Counted from the stretch's first letter, positions 34,736-47,540 are shown. The stretch is 64,000 nt of DNA from Acheta domesticus (GCA_031308135.1 JAHLJT010008446.1:160437161-160501160), one strand, 5' to 3'. Program-made: numbers and translations. The notes: generated by a model from the letters alone, not told the origin.

Positions 34736-36540
34736 TTAGTTTCCGATGTAAGAACAACATCGGTAGCAATAAAACTGTTTTAAAATGGATTTAGGGGTGC
34801 AAGAAACACCTTAAATATCAAATTTGTAGGCCATTTTCGCTAATGTTAAGAAAATAACGAATAATTATTATTTAATATCACTTTTGTCAACGGGCTGAGG
34901 TGGTGCCTACGTTACCTCACGACAATTTTATGGTCATCAAACAATATTAATTTGACTCATGGATTGTGCCACATTAGCTCGAACATGGCAAATTTTACGT
35001 TAAAACCGTAGAAATACACACTTTTCAATTCCCCATTACTCCGTAAATTATTATCCAAAACACTTTTAATTTAGATGAGATTAGAGCTTAAACTCTCTGC
35101 TTTAAGAAATTTGCTTCGCACAATTTAACGCTTTCATTGCAATCGTCTAAAATTTCTCTGTGCGCCATCACTATTAACGACCCACATTTGAGCCGCCCGT
35201 TTTTATATGATTTCTGTATTTACTATTAGACTCTATTGAACATATTTGTAGAGGCTTAGCGAGAAAAGTTAGTTTTCGATGCAAGAAAAACATCGGCACC
35301 AATAAAACCGTTTTAATGCATGGGCATGGGAATGGGCATGGGCCTGGGCGGCACCCGGGGCAGGCCGGCGGGCGCGATGAAATGGGCATTGTTGCGCGTA
35401 CCGAAACAATAGCTCATAGGTTTTGAAAATTACATGGTGTTCTTTTAAGTCTAGAAACATCAAACCCCCTTTGATTTCTCTACAAATATGTTCAATACAG
35501 CCTAATAGTGAATTAAGAAATCAGTCACACCAGGCCGGCACAAATGTGGGTCGTTAATAATAATGGCGCGCGGTGCAATTTTAAATGATTGAAGCAAAAT
35601 ACTTAAATTGTGTGAAGTATAGTTCTTAAAACAGAAATTAAGGTGTAATCTTGAGCTCTAAAATTAAAAGTATTTTAAATAAAAATTACGGAGCTATGGC
35701 CAATTGAAATGTGTCGATTTCTATGGTTTTAATGTAAAATTTACTATTCTTGGTCTAATGTTTCTCGTTGTTTGAGTCAAATCAGCATTGTTTGTTGATC
35801 ATAAAAATGTTGTGGAATAACGTGAGAATCACCTCAGTCTAAGATACGTCGATAAAAATACCATTAATTATATTTTTTCGTTATTTTCTAGCGGAAATGC
35901 CAAAAAATGTGGTGTTTATGAGGTTTGTAGCACCCCTGAACCCATTTTAAAAACGGTTTTATTGGTGTCGATGTTATTCGTGAATCGAAAACCTTTTTTG
36001 CTAAGCCTCTACGAATATGTTCAATAGAGTTTAGGCTATTAGTAGTGGATAAAGAAATCAGATACAGCCGTGCGGCACAAATGTGGGTCGTAAATAGTGA
36101 TAGCGCACGGCGCAATTTTAGACGATTGCAATGAAAGTGTTAAATTGTGCGAAGCAAATTTCTTAAAGGGGAGAGTTTAAGCTCTAATCTCATCTAAATT
36201 TAAAGTATTTTGGATAGTAATTTACGGAGTAATGGTGAATTGAAAAGTGTATATTTCTACGGTTTTAACGTAAAATTTGCCATGTTCGAGCTAATGTGGC
36301 ACACTGAGTCAAATAAGTATTGTTTGATGATCATAAAATTATTGCGGGTTAATGTGAACACACTCTCAGCTCAAAATCCGTAGATAAAAATTAGATTTAA
36401 ATAATATTTATTCGTTATTTTCTAAAAAGCAACGAAATTAGGTGTGTATGGTGTTTGTGGCACCCCTAAACCCAGTTTACTGAACGGTTTTACTGAAGCC
36501 GATGTTGTTCTTGCAATAAAAACTGACTTTTTTTCACTAA
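34736..36540. repeat. Satellite-like family F: one inverted and two direct units of about 525 bp
   Basis: Unit F1 (34740-35290) is inverted. F2 (35345-35880) and F3 (35880-36540) are head to tail, with the shared marker ATATGTTCAATA at 35486 and 36011. All share AAATGTGGGTCGT, TTAAATTGTG and TTTTAACGTAAAATTT-type blocks. A fourth unit lies at 57080-57620. There is no coding capacity. F1 and F3 are more alike than F2 and F3. Confidence 0.8.
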
Positions 36541-36560
36541 CCCATTGAATTCCATTTTTT

Positions 36561-36563
<3 letters not shown>

Positions 36564-36635
<72 letters not shown>
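36564..36635. repeat. (TA)n microsatellite
   Basis: About 36 TA units immediately after family F unit F3. Confidence 0.95.
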
Positions 36636-36638
<3 letters not shown>

Positions 36639-38224
36639 TCAGCAATTGTGGCGACCTTGGGTTTTACTGGTTCACGGTATTTGTACGTCCGTCTCGTTAC
36701 TCCTATGACCTCCAGTCCTGTCGTGTTGTTGGGCCGCGCTTTATCCGACGTCACCTATCACGTTCAGCCAAAAGCGTAAAGAAAGGCAATTTTCTCTTAA
36801 TATTTTGACTCGAAACCACAGAGCGCAATTGTTTGTAAACGCCGTACATTGTACCTGTCGGCAAACGTATATTTAATTACATTGAAATAGTACTTTGTAC
36901 ATGACTGGACACATAATATTAGTAACAGAGCTTCATGTGAAAATTAAAATTTTAATTTATTATTGTATGTGGCAGGTCCTATCTTGTCTCAGGTAATTTA
37001 CATCGAACATGCGAACAATAGGCGTACAGAAAGATTTGGTAAAGTAGAGAAGTTTGTGCTAAAAATATTCCGAAAAAAAATTAAGTTGCTCTTTCAAGCG
37101 TTTCTTGCAATATCGGAAACAAGGCAGTTACAGCGATACCAATCTCTAATTAATTAATCCTGTCACTTGTGCGTGTCTGGCGGCGGCCAGGTGAACTGCG
37201 CGCAGTGAAGCAGAGCGGCAGCGGCACTGCTGGTGAAAGCGGGGCTAGAGGGCGAGGTCGCGAAAGCACTTTTTGCTGACACATAATTTATGACCCTTAT
37301 TGTTCAGAGGTTCTAATTAGAGCCGAATTAAACGAAACACACAAGATCGTTTGTATAAACGGTTAAATATTGACTAGTTCACACTTTTGAACCCTTCGAC
37401 TGCGAAAAAGGGATACAGAGAAAGGTGTCTTTGAGAACATATGCTGCGACCACTTATGTAATTTGCCCGTGAAGTAGGTTATAGCATGTGGACGTTTAAA
37501 AAATGCAGATCATAATTCCGGCGCTCTTTGCGTGACTGGCGGCAACACCCTCAGGGGCGGAGTCGGGCGCGCCGCGCCCTGTCGCGTCCTACCACGCCAC
37601 TCCTCCAACAGCCGTCAGGAGAGTACTTTTTATCCCTCTCAAGCCTTATCCTTCCACCCTTGCATCCCTTGAGGCGTGGAGGAATTTTTATACCACCCAC
37701 AGGGTCGTAAGGGCGTTTTGGGCTAACCCGCTCCCTTCAGTTATACGACTCCTTGGAGAACCGTGTCCCTCCTGGAGCGACATGTCCATATTGTTCGCAA
37801 AGAGTTAAAGGTTGCGAAGAGCGAAACTGATGGTGCGTGGCTGGCAACCCCCTGCATTCGCCGCTGAACCACGCTTATATATATGTATATGTGTGTGTGT
37901 GTGTTAATGTTAGACTATAAGCGCATATGTTTTCTGCCAGAGAACAACATATTGCAAACTTAAACGAACGTGTATCTCTTAATTAAAATACTGTTTAAAA
38001 TATATGATTTAATCTCAATAGTTTTCACAGAATGAAAGCTTGAGTGTTAAAATTTAAAATGCGCTTATAGTCTGAAATTAAAAATATACTGATATTTAAC
38101 TATGTTGGTACGTCTATATTACAATAACAATTGTAGAATTTACGAACATGATGTAATTAGGAATGTAGTTTGGGTGCGTGAAGCTGTCACAACCTCTATA
38201 GCATGCTCACAGCAAACCACACAG
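36636..38224. other. No recognisable gene
   Basis: Mixed composition with GC-rich islands at 37180-37260 and 37520-37870 (GGCGGAGTCGGGCGCGCC). The island frame at 37528 has no motif. A short (TA)(TG) run lies at 37878-37905. Confidence 0.4.
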
Positions 38225-39000
38225 AATATTTAGCACTCATTGATTACTAATTAACTATGCAAAAATTAAATGTATTACTCTTGCCGTTTATGAAATAAAT
38301 GTGCTTGTGCTGGCGTGACTGTATAGCTAGCACAACCAATTTTTTTTAAAAAAATGGGCACAATCGATTTAAACTAATACGAATGTGTTACTAGTTTATT
38401 AACCGAAAATAAAATGTATTACTATTGCCGTTTATGGCGTAGTAATGCAACAATGTGCGAATTTCTAGTACTGAATTAGAGAGTACGATCAGGCACAAAC
38501 AATTAAAACCTATTAGCTAATTCAATACGCATGCAATACTAACTTATTACCAAAAAAGTGTTTAGTGTTGCCGTTTATTCAATAAATATTGTTAAAAACT
38601 ATTTCATAGTTATTCAAACATGCCAGATTTTCAAATATGATAATGGAGAAAACCAACGAGGAAAATCAAATAAAACCAAATTAATAATTAAACACACATT
38701 ATTTACTAAATTATTACGCTACAGAGACATTTATTACTATTGCCGTTTAATAAATACATGTTGAAAACGGCATAGTTATACAACCACACACGGTATTTGA
38801 GAATTATATTCGAGAGTACGGACGGACACAAACACATTAAAGCAAATAGATAATTAAATACACATTCATTACTAATTTATTACTCAAAAGATAAATTGAT
38901 TACTGTATCCGTTTATTAAGTAAATATTATTAAACTAGTGATGCTAAAACGGTACGTAATTTTTCGTTTTTATTAATGGTTATATAATACTATTTATTCA
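38225..39000 (+). repeat. Degenerate tandem array, about five units of 143-172 bp
   Basis: The marker TTGCCGTTTA followed by an AATAAAT-like phrase recurs at 38281, 38425, 38568, 38740 and 38906. Each unit also carries TTACTAATTTATTA-like and ACAAACA..ATTAA phrases. Old satellite-type array, AT-rich, non-coding. Confidence 0.7.
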
Positions 39001-39834
39001 ACAATTTCTCTCCGTAATAACACATCTGAGTTATCACTTTCTGTAAAACTCATTTTAAATCATGGAACATTAAGTGTACAAATTAAATAGTTTCAAGCAA
39101 TAGATATTTTATTCAAAACTTTAAATGAAAATATATTTCTGGCACTGAATTCATTGCATGAGGTATGCAGAGTATTCACAAATACATCTGATTATATTAA
39201 TATTAATCACGAACATAACCGGTTTTTTAGTCTTACAATATTCTGCGTAAGCAGTATGCGAGAAAGTTAATAAATAATACGACACCAATAGTGTTGGTAA
39301 AAAAATAGAATGGATCGAAAAATTTGTAATAGTAATTATGAAAGTGTTACTCTATAATAACACCAACGAATGGAAGCCGTCATTGTCGCCTTCTGTTATC
39401 ACTGGGGCGTTACAACAGTAGGTTACAACAAGACACAATGGCCGCCAATTCGTATAGAATACACATTTTGCCAATTAACGTTGTTGATACCACTAGCAAG
39501 ACAAAAAAATGAATAGATAAATATAATGATAAAATATTATATTTTTATATTCTTCAAAATGACTCGGTTCTTACATGCAGTACTCTTCATTCCAACGTCT
39601 GATTAAGCGAAGCGAAATAATCAATTCCTTTTCATATTTAACGCAATTAAAGAACGCAATTTAAAATGAAGTATAAACGAATATAATATAGTAAATAATA
39701 ATAAAGTAAATATGAACTAATATACAAATTCTAACTTACATACCATTCAAGTGCATTGCATCACTCATTTTACGTTCACGAACCGCAGTAAATTGAGAGC
39801 GGGCAACTATGTCGACAAATTATCCCAAAATACT
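39001..39834. other. AT-rich, nothing recognised
   Basis: No coding or repeat signature beyond AT-richness. Confidence 0.4.
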
Positions 39835-40380
39835 CATATTTTCAAAACATTCAAATGGATCTTATTTGAAGATTTGTTTTTGATCAACACATTTCATTAG
39901 AAAAAATTGTATCTCCATAATTGTAGCAGTAAGAAGATGCCGAAAAAATTTCGAATTTTTGCAATTTTGGAAAAATGAGAGATTTTAACGAAAATGAAAA
40001 CTATTTTCTTAAACTCTCTTTACACTAACGACGAAATTTCTTTAAAAACGGTGGAGCCATTGTTTTGAAAATGTAGAAAATGTCTCAGGTGCTTCATGTA
40101 AAATACTTCCAAAATTAAAACTTTGGATTCAAATTCAAGGGGCTGCCAGATTGATTGGGAATATCAATTTTCCAGAACGTCGGCTGAACAGTTCAGCCGA
40201 TAGAGGTGCTAACAGGCAGGAAGACGGATCGACAGACGTTTTGCTGTCAATTGATTTTTCGGTATAAAGAACGCGCTAAATATGGATTATGGCTACACTA
40301 TATGTTAGAAGATTTTTTCTAAATTTAGCAACTGGATTTACCGGTAGCGGTGGTGGTAGTGAGAAAGTAAAAATGAATCA
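39835..40380 (+). repeat. Dispersed repeat family P, copy C (partial)
   Basis: Carries the body phrase AAGATGCCGAAAAAATTTCG, the unit start GGTGGAGCCATTGTTTTGAAA, then CAGACGTTTTGCTGTCAATT and the tail TTAGCAACTGGATTTA ending GTGAGAAAGTAAAAATG. Confidence 0.7.
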
Positions 40381-40400
40381 TAGTTATTCAACCATGTCAG

Positions 40401-40404
<4 letters not shown>

Positions 40405-40468
<64 letters not shown>

Positions 40469-40500
40469 ATGTATATGATATATATATACATATATATAGT
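40405..40500. repeat. Compound (TA)n(GT)n microsatellite
   Basis: TA run to 40448, GT run 40449-40468, then further TA-rich sequence. Confidence 0.95.
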
Positions 40501-41068
40501 AATAATTCGGTCTTTCCTATCAAATTTCACGCCCCCATATTAGGCTTACCACTGCAATACCACCGTCTCTTTTTTTAATTTTAAGAAATCCTAATTGGAA
40601 ATGTGAACGTGGTACATGTGGGTGGCTAGCTCAACACCACGTCCACTGGATGCTCCTGAAAAATAAGAATACTTACTCTCTGCATTTGTCGTGGACTGAA
40701 AATACCGTTCTATGAGGACTCGGTCGATGGATCTTATACTTACGCTTTGGTTACCAATAATACAAAGGGAATAATTTTGAAATACCTAATTCCAATTGAA
40801 TGAAACGAGAATTTATATATGCACGTAACGACATGAAGTGTCCTACGTCTCTTTTTTATTCTTAGAAATTTTTCATCAATCTCTTACATGCATTATCATA
40901 TTATTTACTTGACAGTTAATTTTCCCTATTGATGGCCATCTACTAATTATTACAATTTTAAATTTTAATTATTGCTTTAACCAAATTTGTAATTACTCTT
41001 AGGGCTTGAACATCAAAATTTAACTGTTTTATATCTTTCTCAAATTCGGGCTCCGCGGAAATACTTCC
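40501..41068. other. No recognisable gene
   Basis: AT-rich stretch preceding the I-clade LINE; its 5' part is too diverged to read. Confidence 0.4.
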
Positions 41069-41099
41069 TTGTCCTTTCGGCGTCAGCACACTTGGCAAT

Positions 41100-43840
41100 T
41101 GAATACCAGTTCAGCTTCACAGCACCCTATCTTCTCCTGGATTCCGGTGTTCGCTTCAATACACACTCGGTTAATTAATTATTATAAGAAAACTTCCTAC
41201 AATCCTGATACTCAGGGATCATATAAAACAGACTCAAGAAGGTTGCAAATTGACTCTGTTATAAAAGAGAATGAACTGATAATTCTTAATTTTGGACAGC
41301 CGACTCACATCAACATCAGTAATGATAAGTTCAGTACCATTGACCTTACGCTTTCCTCTTCCCGATTTGCCCAAAATTGTAACTGGTATGCATCCAAATA
41401 CCCTTATGATAGTGATCATTGTCCTATATTCATCAACATCCTCAGTCTCAAATGCAATAATTAACCTCCGCCTGCTACCCCAAAATGGAATTTCAACAGT
41501 GTACCAAAATCAGATTGATGTTTTCCCTACTCAGGCTAATCTACTCAACGATGTTGGGAATATAGACAAAACTATTCAATCCTTCTCATATATCATCACC
41601 AAAGCAGCAAAGGACCCAATTTGTCAATATAAAAATTCATTCAAAAGGAACAGGGTACCATGGTGGAATGAGAAATGTGAGGAGACTATCAGAAAAGCAA
41701 AACATGCTTTTAATAGATATAAAAAACAAAGAACCCTTGAAAACAAAATTGAATACAAGAGAACCAGAGCTACAGCCACAAAAAACATTAAAGACAACAA
41801 ACCTAAAACCTGGACTATGTTTCATCAACATCCAGTCAAAATAGTGTATCTGATTGATGGAAAAAAGTCAAAATAATTCACGGAAACAAAAGAAATAATA
41901 CAATTAACTTTATACATATTGAAAATCAAGTTGTAACTGACCCTGTACTAATTCCCAATGAATTTGCTGATACTTTTGCAAAAACTTCCAGCACAGTGAA
42001 CTACCTCAATGAGTTTATTCCATATAAAAATGAACTGGAAAATCAACAAATTATTCAGGATAAAGAAGAAAACTGGAGTGCGCGACAACTTAATGGACCT
42101 ATTGCAGTATCTGAATTAACCTCTACCATTGAGTCCACTACTAATACTGCTCCTGGTCCTGATAATATTCCCAATTAAAAATCTCTCTTTGAAAGGTGAA
42201 CAAACCCTACTTGCAATATACAATATAATATGGAATAATAGTACCTTTCCTGAAATACGGAAAACGGCAACTGTTGTGCCAGTACTGAAACCTGGCAGAG
42301 ACCAATCGAAAACTGACAATTACAGACCTATTTCATTAACATGTAACATGTAACATGTGCAAAATTTTAGAAACAATTGTGGACAAAAGAATTAGATGGT
42401 TTACGGATAATCAAAAATGATTAATGACAATCAATTCGGTTTTCGTCCTGGTCATTCCACACATTCCCATCTTATCAGTACCAAAACATATATCCAAGAG
42501 GCATTTATTAATAAGCAACATGTTACATTTTGCTTATTACATGTTGCTGTCAACCTCGATATTGAAAAAAACTACGACATGGTCTGGATACATCGCATCT
42601 TGTATAAACTTCAAGAAATAGGAATCACAGGAAATATGTTTGTATTTCTCAAACATTTTACACTTCACCGTAGAATAGAGGTGAGAGTTTATAACTACCT
42701 ATCTTATATAAGGAAACCAGAAAACGGCGTTCCTCAAGGATCCGTCTTAAGTGTGACATTATTTCTTCTGGCCCTGAATGATGCAGATCAAGATATAAAA
42801 GCACCAACAATAGTTAGAAAATATGCCGATGATATAATTGTCCTCTGTAAAGAGAAAAACCTAATTACCACTGAAGAAGCTGTACAAGAAGCTTTAAATA
42901 AATTATATTCCTAGTTCCTTAAGTCTGGTTTTATGTTTTCAGCCCAAAAAACGGAATGCATATTATTCTCCAAGCGCACCTTAAACACAACTCCCCATCT
43001 GTATTTAGGGCAACAAACCCTTCGATCTGTACACAACACCAAAATTCTTGGATTAATTTTCGATTGTAAAATGACATGGAAAAACAACATCCTAAATCTG
43101 GTCAACTATTGCAAGAAGAGACTAATTATTCTTAAATGTATAGCTCACAACAACTGGGGAGCTGACAGAAAAAACTTATTACTAACGTACAAATCACTTA
43201 TTAGAAGCAAAATATATTATGGACCAATGAGCTGTAATTCAGCCAAATCAAATTATTGAAGAAACTTGAAACCATTCATAACCAAGTGCTGAGAATCTGT
43301 ACAGGTTGTTTCCATACAAGTCCTATTGGAAGCATTTTAATAGAGGCTCAAGAACCATCACTAAAATTCCGAAGACAACTGCTGAGCATTAGGTATTCAA
43401 TTAAAGCTCCACTTCAATTGATCTTATTACACATAATGATGTATTTCCCCCATTGCCAACTGTATATCAAGACTACCATCATCACAAAACTTTCTACTCC
43501 AGAGTTATAAATGTACTAAATGAATTCAATATTTAATACAACCATATCGAGAAACAACTTATCGTGTACAGTTGAAGATATTTTAAAATTTGTTGGGGAA
43601 GAAATGAAAAATAAATGGAACCATGAACGGACAAATTGTAAAGCTAGCTATCTACATAAATCTATAAACAGTTTTTATGCATTAGGCCCCGACCCAAAAT
43701 TCCGACGCAGGGAGCAATGCAATACACCTTTAAACATTGATCACATTTTCAAAGTATGTTCCAGGTATCACAGGCAAAGAGTATCAAGTGGATTTAACCG
43801 CCAATCTTGCATTCTAAAGAAGACCAAGAAAAAATTATAA
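41100..43840 (+). pseudogene. I-clade LINE ORF2, frameshifted
   Basis: Endonuclease end: ELIILNFGQPTHINISNDKF, STIDLTLSS, YDSDHCPIFINI. Linker: RVPWWNEKCEETIRKAKHAF. Reverse transcriptase: NTAPGPDNIPN, TFPEIRKTATVVPVLKPGRD, NYRPISLTCN, NDNQFGFRPGHSTHSHL, NLDIEKNYDMVWIHRILYKL, NGVPQGSVLSVTLF, RKYADDIIVLC (intact), and KILGLIFDCKMTWKNN. The C-terminal part has RICTGCFHTSPIGSILIEAQ and CNTPLNIDHIFKVCSRYHRQ, the usual end of I-type proteins after RNase H. Breaks near 41464, 41876, 42178, 42350, 42914 and 43259 inactivate it. Confidence 0.85.
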
Positions 43841-44033
43841 AATTTTGTTTAGCCATTGACATATTTATGGACATTTATAGCCAATGAATTCATGTAAACT
43901 GTAATTGTTGTCCCTGAATTGTTATTACTATTGTAAGGTATTGGAAATGTGATTGTTATAATTTTCTACTGTTGTATTGCAACTGTAACTGCATTATAAT
44001 TATATTGTAACTGTCATATAACTGTAATAGGAA

Positions 44034-44061
44034 GTCGCTATAACCGTGATGTTGTTGCGAC
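44034..44061 (+). other. 3'-terminal hairpin of the I-clade LINE
   Basis: GTCGC (44034-44038) pairs with GCGAC (44057-44061), close to the A-rich end. Such hairpins are expected recognition sites for the element's own reverse transcriptase. Confidence 0.5.
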
Positions 44062-44092
44062 TAAAATAAAAATAATTTAAAAAAAGAAAAAT

Positions 44093-45105
44093 AATGTTCA
44101 TTTTAACAAAACAATGATTCATAGTGAATTAGTTTACATTTGTATTGTATCATTTTTAAAAAAGACTTAATACGCCTGTAACAAGTAATGTACTTCAGAT
44201 TCCGGATCAATGACCCCCATCTCGATCAGGTTTTTGTCCAGTTTCCCTGATCCATTGAGCTGAGATGGCCCTTTGTTTTGCTTCGGGACATAAATGTAGC
44301 TTCACTATGCGCACGTTTTGTTGATCACTCCTTTAGCTTTTAGTGGAGTTTAGTAGGAGTAGAGCTGAGGGTTAGTTACTATTTTGTTAGCAATGCAGAA
44401 AAATCCAATCTGCATTTCGTTTACCGTTGCAAGTATGTTTTCTATAACTCGCTAAAAAAATTTCCAGTTTTTCAAATGTGGCTAATCTCGCGCTTTTTTA
44501 AATTTTATTCTTTTTATGATATCTTTTTTTATATTTTATTCATCTTTCAACCTTCGTATATATAGTTAAAATGTTGGGAAGGGATTGTGGAACTTAAGAA
44601 AACGTAGGCACATAACCTTTTCCGCCATACGTCACATATTTTTCACTGATTTTGACCAAATAAATCAAAGTAAAAGAAAAAACAAGTTGAGTTGCAAAAG
44701 GAAACATTTTTATCAGAACTCGTCTAGATTTGGTAGAGATAGAATGCGTTGCTGTGAGCAGTAAAATTTGTATTGATGATAGATATTTCTTAACGAAATC
44801 TGTTCTAAAATATTAAATCTTTAAATGAATTTATTTTCCTTTAAACATGGTAGTTTCTACCGATTTCTACCGAAAATAAATGCAATTATAAACATTTTTT
44901 ACTAAAAACAGCTATAAGAACCTAGAATGATTTTAGCGAACTTACATATAAAAATAAATGACACAATAAACACAAAAGTTGAAAGTAGTCTAATTTCTAG
45001 TATTTATGACAATGTTTTACATAAAATTAAAGGAAAAACATAAATAGTTTGGAACGAGGCACAAAAAATTCCAACTTAGGTATATTTTGTTTCTCATTTG
45101 ACTTC
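44093..45105. other. AT-rich, nothing recognised
   Basis: No gene or structured repeat seen; small T-rich phrases resemble decayed family P units near 44440. Confidence 0.35.
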
Positions 45106-45170
45106 AAAAATTAAAGTCAAAAATTCAAAAGTTTAAATTCAAAAGTTTAAATTCAAAAATTCAAATATCT
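45106..45170 (+). repeat. Tandem repeat of AAATTCAAAAGTTT
   Basis: Three to four degenerate 14-bp units. Confidence 0.75.
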
Positions 45171-45403
45171 ACCAGACGTCCCCTTGCCCATTCTTCTGTT
45201 GAGTTTGGTTTCTGACGCCATGGAGAGTGGTGGTGTAAATTTGCTTTTTTACAAAATGTAGTTAGTTATTAAAAATTATAAATGAATTTAAGAATTAATG
45301 GTTAAGGTGAGTCCATTTGTACCTGGTGTACTATTATTAAATTTACTACAAATTGTATATTACTTAAATTGTAACTAAACATATAAGTATTTCTGTATTT
45401 AGT

Positions 45404-45452
45404 CAGACTCCTGAAGAAGAGGAAAAGTGCTTCTCGAAACGTCGAGAGAAAT
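45404..45452 (+). other. Hammerhead-ribozyme-like motif (degenerate)
   Basis: CTGAAGA (45411-45417) is followed by a short stem AGAGG/CTTCT with loop AAAAGTG and then CGAAACGTC (45435-45443). This is the order CUGANGA, stem II, GAAA of hammerhead ribozymes carried by Penelope-like elements, with A for the core U. Stems I and III are not convincing. Confidence 0.3.
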
Positions 45453-46756
45453 AAAATTCCAAATTTAAAATGGATGGCCTTTTATTAACTTTTGATTATC
45501 AAAATATAGTAAGACTGTCTTAAGAAAACTGGTTTAAAGAAATATAACTATAACATTTTTCTTTAAAATATTCTGCAAACAGAGACGCTTAAAACGGCAC
45601 ATGTGACGAAGAGTGTTTTGCAAAATTGCAAACAAAAAATTAACATTGTAAAACTACAATGCTGATGTTGGATTCTTTCTTTGAAAGAAATCTATTCTTT
45701 AAATCTAGATCTTAAAAAAATGTCAATAAAAATCTCTGAAATTTTGAAAATTGTAAATGCGAATGTTCAACTTTTTGAAGCGCCGAGAACATTGCAGTTT
45801 ACCGACAGTTTTGCTGTAGGGTAGTGTTCGAGAGGTGATGGGAGGGCGTGTTTTCTCTAAGGACCTGAATTCGAATTCCAGTGCAAAGATAAAAAGTTTG
45901 TCGGTTGAAAACACTTTTGCAGGTTCATGTATTATAATATTACGTTGCCTGTATAAATAATGAAAGTATTTGTTGTTTAAAGTCTACAAGTTTCAATATT
46001 ATCATTGTTCTCAAGGATGTCACAATTTTTTCACAGACCCAGTAGGCCAAATTTGTTCATCTGATGACCAGGGGATATATTTTATCTGATGATGGCTGAT
46101 ATACTTAATGTACGTCCGTCATTATCGTTAATTTTTGTTTAAAGTTTTTGTAGATTTTATTATACTTATTATTTATTATACTTACATTTGCAATATTTTG
46201 GTTTTGAATTATTTGAATAATGCTGTCTCTCTATTTTGAGTCCTAACTCTGAACCACCGCACAGAAACGTCCAAGTTGACACACTTAAGAGCATAGCGCT
46301 AAACTCATATTCTTTGTCCGTGATATGAACAAATGGATAAATATTGCTATATATTGTGACCACCCGTTTTACCACGAAACGAGTAAAACGTGTCACATCT
46401 CTCGCCTGCGGAAACAAAAATCAGTTTGAACACGCGCGATACAAAAAGAGTAGTACCAAAATATACACACAGATATCGCTGATACAGCAAGTCGACCCGA
46501 AGAGCTACGAGCAGCAGTAACCTTCCTTTTCGAATCGAGCAGCCGACCGGAGCAGTTGCAGGGGACACGAAACACTACGAGATAGTGCAGACACGAACTA
46601 TCGGTTGCGAATCAGCAGAAACTCTTCAAAGATAGATAGAAGAGGTAAATGTGATTTAAACTGAAAGAGAAATGCAATTAACTGTGTGTATATTTAAAAA
46701 GTTTGCGTGCATATATTACAAAACTTACTGGGAAGTGGGGAGTACGCAAGTAACAG
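45453..46756. other. No gene assigned; CpG-richer segment at 46380-46640
   Basis: Mostly AT-rich. 46380-46640 is CpG-richer with no stop-free frame of note, and ends in AGAG/GTAAAT at 46642, a plausible splice donor. It may be a 5' exon of the frame at 46757-47014. Confidence 0.3.
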
Positions 46757-47014
46757 ATGAATAGTAAACTCATCGTGAATGTCTCATTTTCCTTTTTTTT
46801 GTGTGTGATTTATATTTTTCTTCTAAAGATATTAATTCTCCTTCGACTGGTATTTCGACGCGGGATTTTACGAGAACTGGTGAAGATTCTCAAGAACGAA
46901 GTTCAGAATCCTAAGCAAGCGAACGCTTGGCTTCTAACGGTGGAGGAACGAGGCAAGGTCGCACGACGCACCGTTCAGCTACACCACGCCGTTACCCGAA
47001 GGTCGCAAAACTGA
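46757..47014 (+). CDS. Small frame with N-terminal hydrophobic segment; possible spliced gene
   Basis: 85 codons. Residues 9-33 (VSFSFFLCVIYIFLLKILIL) are hydrophobic, but the same bases form a polypyrimidine tract ending TTCTAAAG at 46830, an ideal splice acceptor. The part after it (RRGILRELVKILKNEVQN, then WLLTVEERGKVARRTVQLHH) is basic and helical with GC-richer codons. It ends at CTGAA/GTAAGA, a strong donor. So either a small membrane protein starts here, or, more likely, 46831-47010 is an internal exon of an unrecognised gene or element with an upstream exon before 46642. No family recognised. Confidence 0.3.
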   Translation: MNSKLIVNVSFSFFLCVIYIFLLKILILLRLVFRRGILRELVKILKNEVQNPKQANAWLLTVEERGKVARRTVQLHHAVTRRSQN

Positions 47015-47540
47015 AGTAAGAAAGTTCCAAAGGAAATTTTAGTTCTTTGAACTCTCTTCAAAATTCTCTGTATAAATTGCAGAAAACGAATAGTATCACG
47101 TTGCTTAGTGTTGAGGAGTTTTTGAAATTGATTATTATAAAAGACTAGAATCGTTCTTATCTTGAATAAACGTGTTAAGAAACTGCAAGCATTTGTAAAA
47201 AGAGTTATTTAAATAATATATTTATAACAAAATTCTCTGTAAGAAAGAGAGAATAAACAATTCTTAACAGTTTCTAAAGATAATATTTAGAAGGCCGTTG
47301 TATTCTATGTAAAGGCTACAATTCATGATTTATTTCTATTCTGAAAGATAAGTGACTAACAGAATAAGAGAGAAAGTAAAGGTAGGGATTTTTCATTTGG
47401 AATCTCTGCTTCAATTCAGTGGCAAGGAATCAATGGATTTAAGTTTTTTATGTATTGTTAGTAACTAATTATGTGTGAAAGGGTATAGTTATGAGATTTC
47501 TTTTTTGTTTGTTTTTTCATACAGGACAATTGTGTAACTG

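Larger units (their letters stand above)
41069..44092 (+). mobile_element. I-clade LINE, 5' truncated, 3' end preserved
   Basis: ORF2 from the endonuclease C-terminus through the reverse transcriptase to a partial C-terminal zinc/RNase H region. A 3' untranslated region follows, with a GTCGC...GCGAC hairpin and an A-rich end AAAATAAAAATAATTTAAAA. The gene order and 3' hairpin match I-type elements. Confidence 0.8.

Noticed and set aside
38225..39000. CRISPR-like array suggested by the evenly spaced TTGCCGTTTAT marker
   Set aside because: Repeats are degenerate, unit length is about 145-170 bp, units resemble each other throughout, and the DNA is eukaryotic; it is a satellite.
45823..45892. 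Possible tRNA (GAATTCGAATTCCAG resembles box B)
   Set aside because: No paired acceptor stem and no acceptable box A; probably coincidence.
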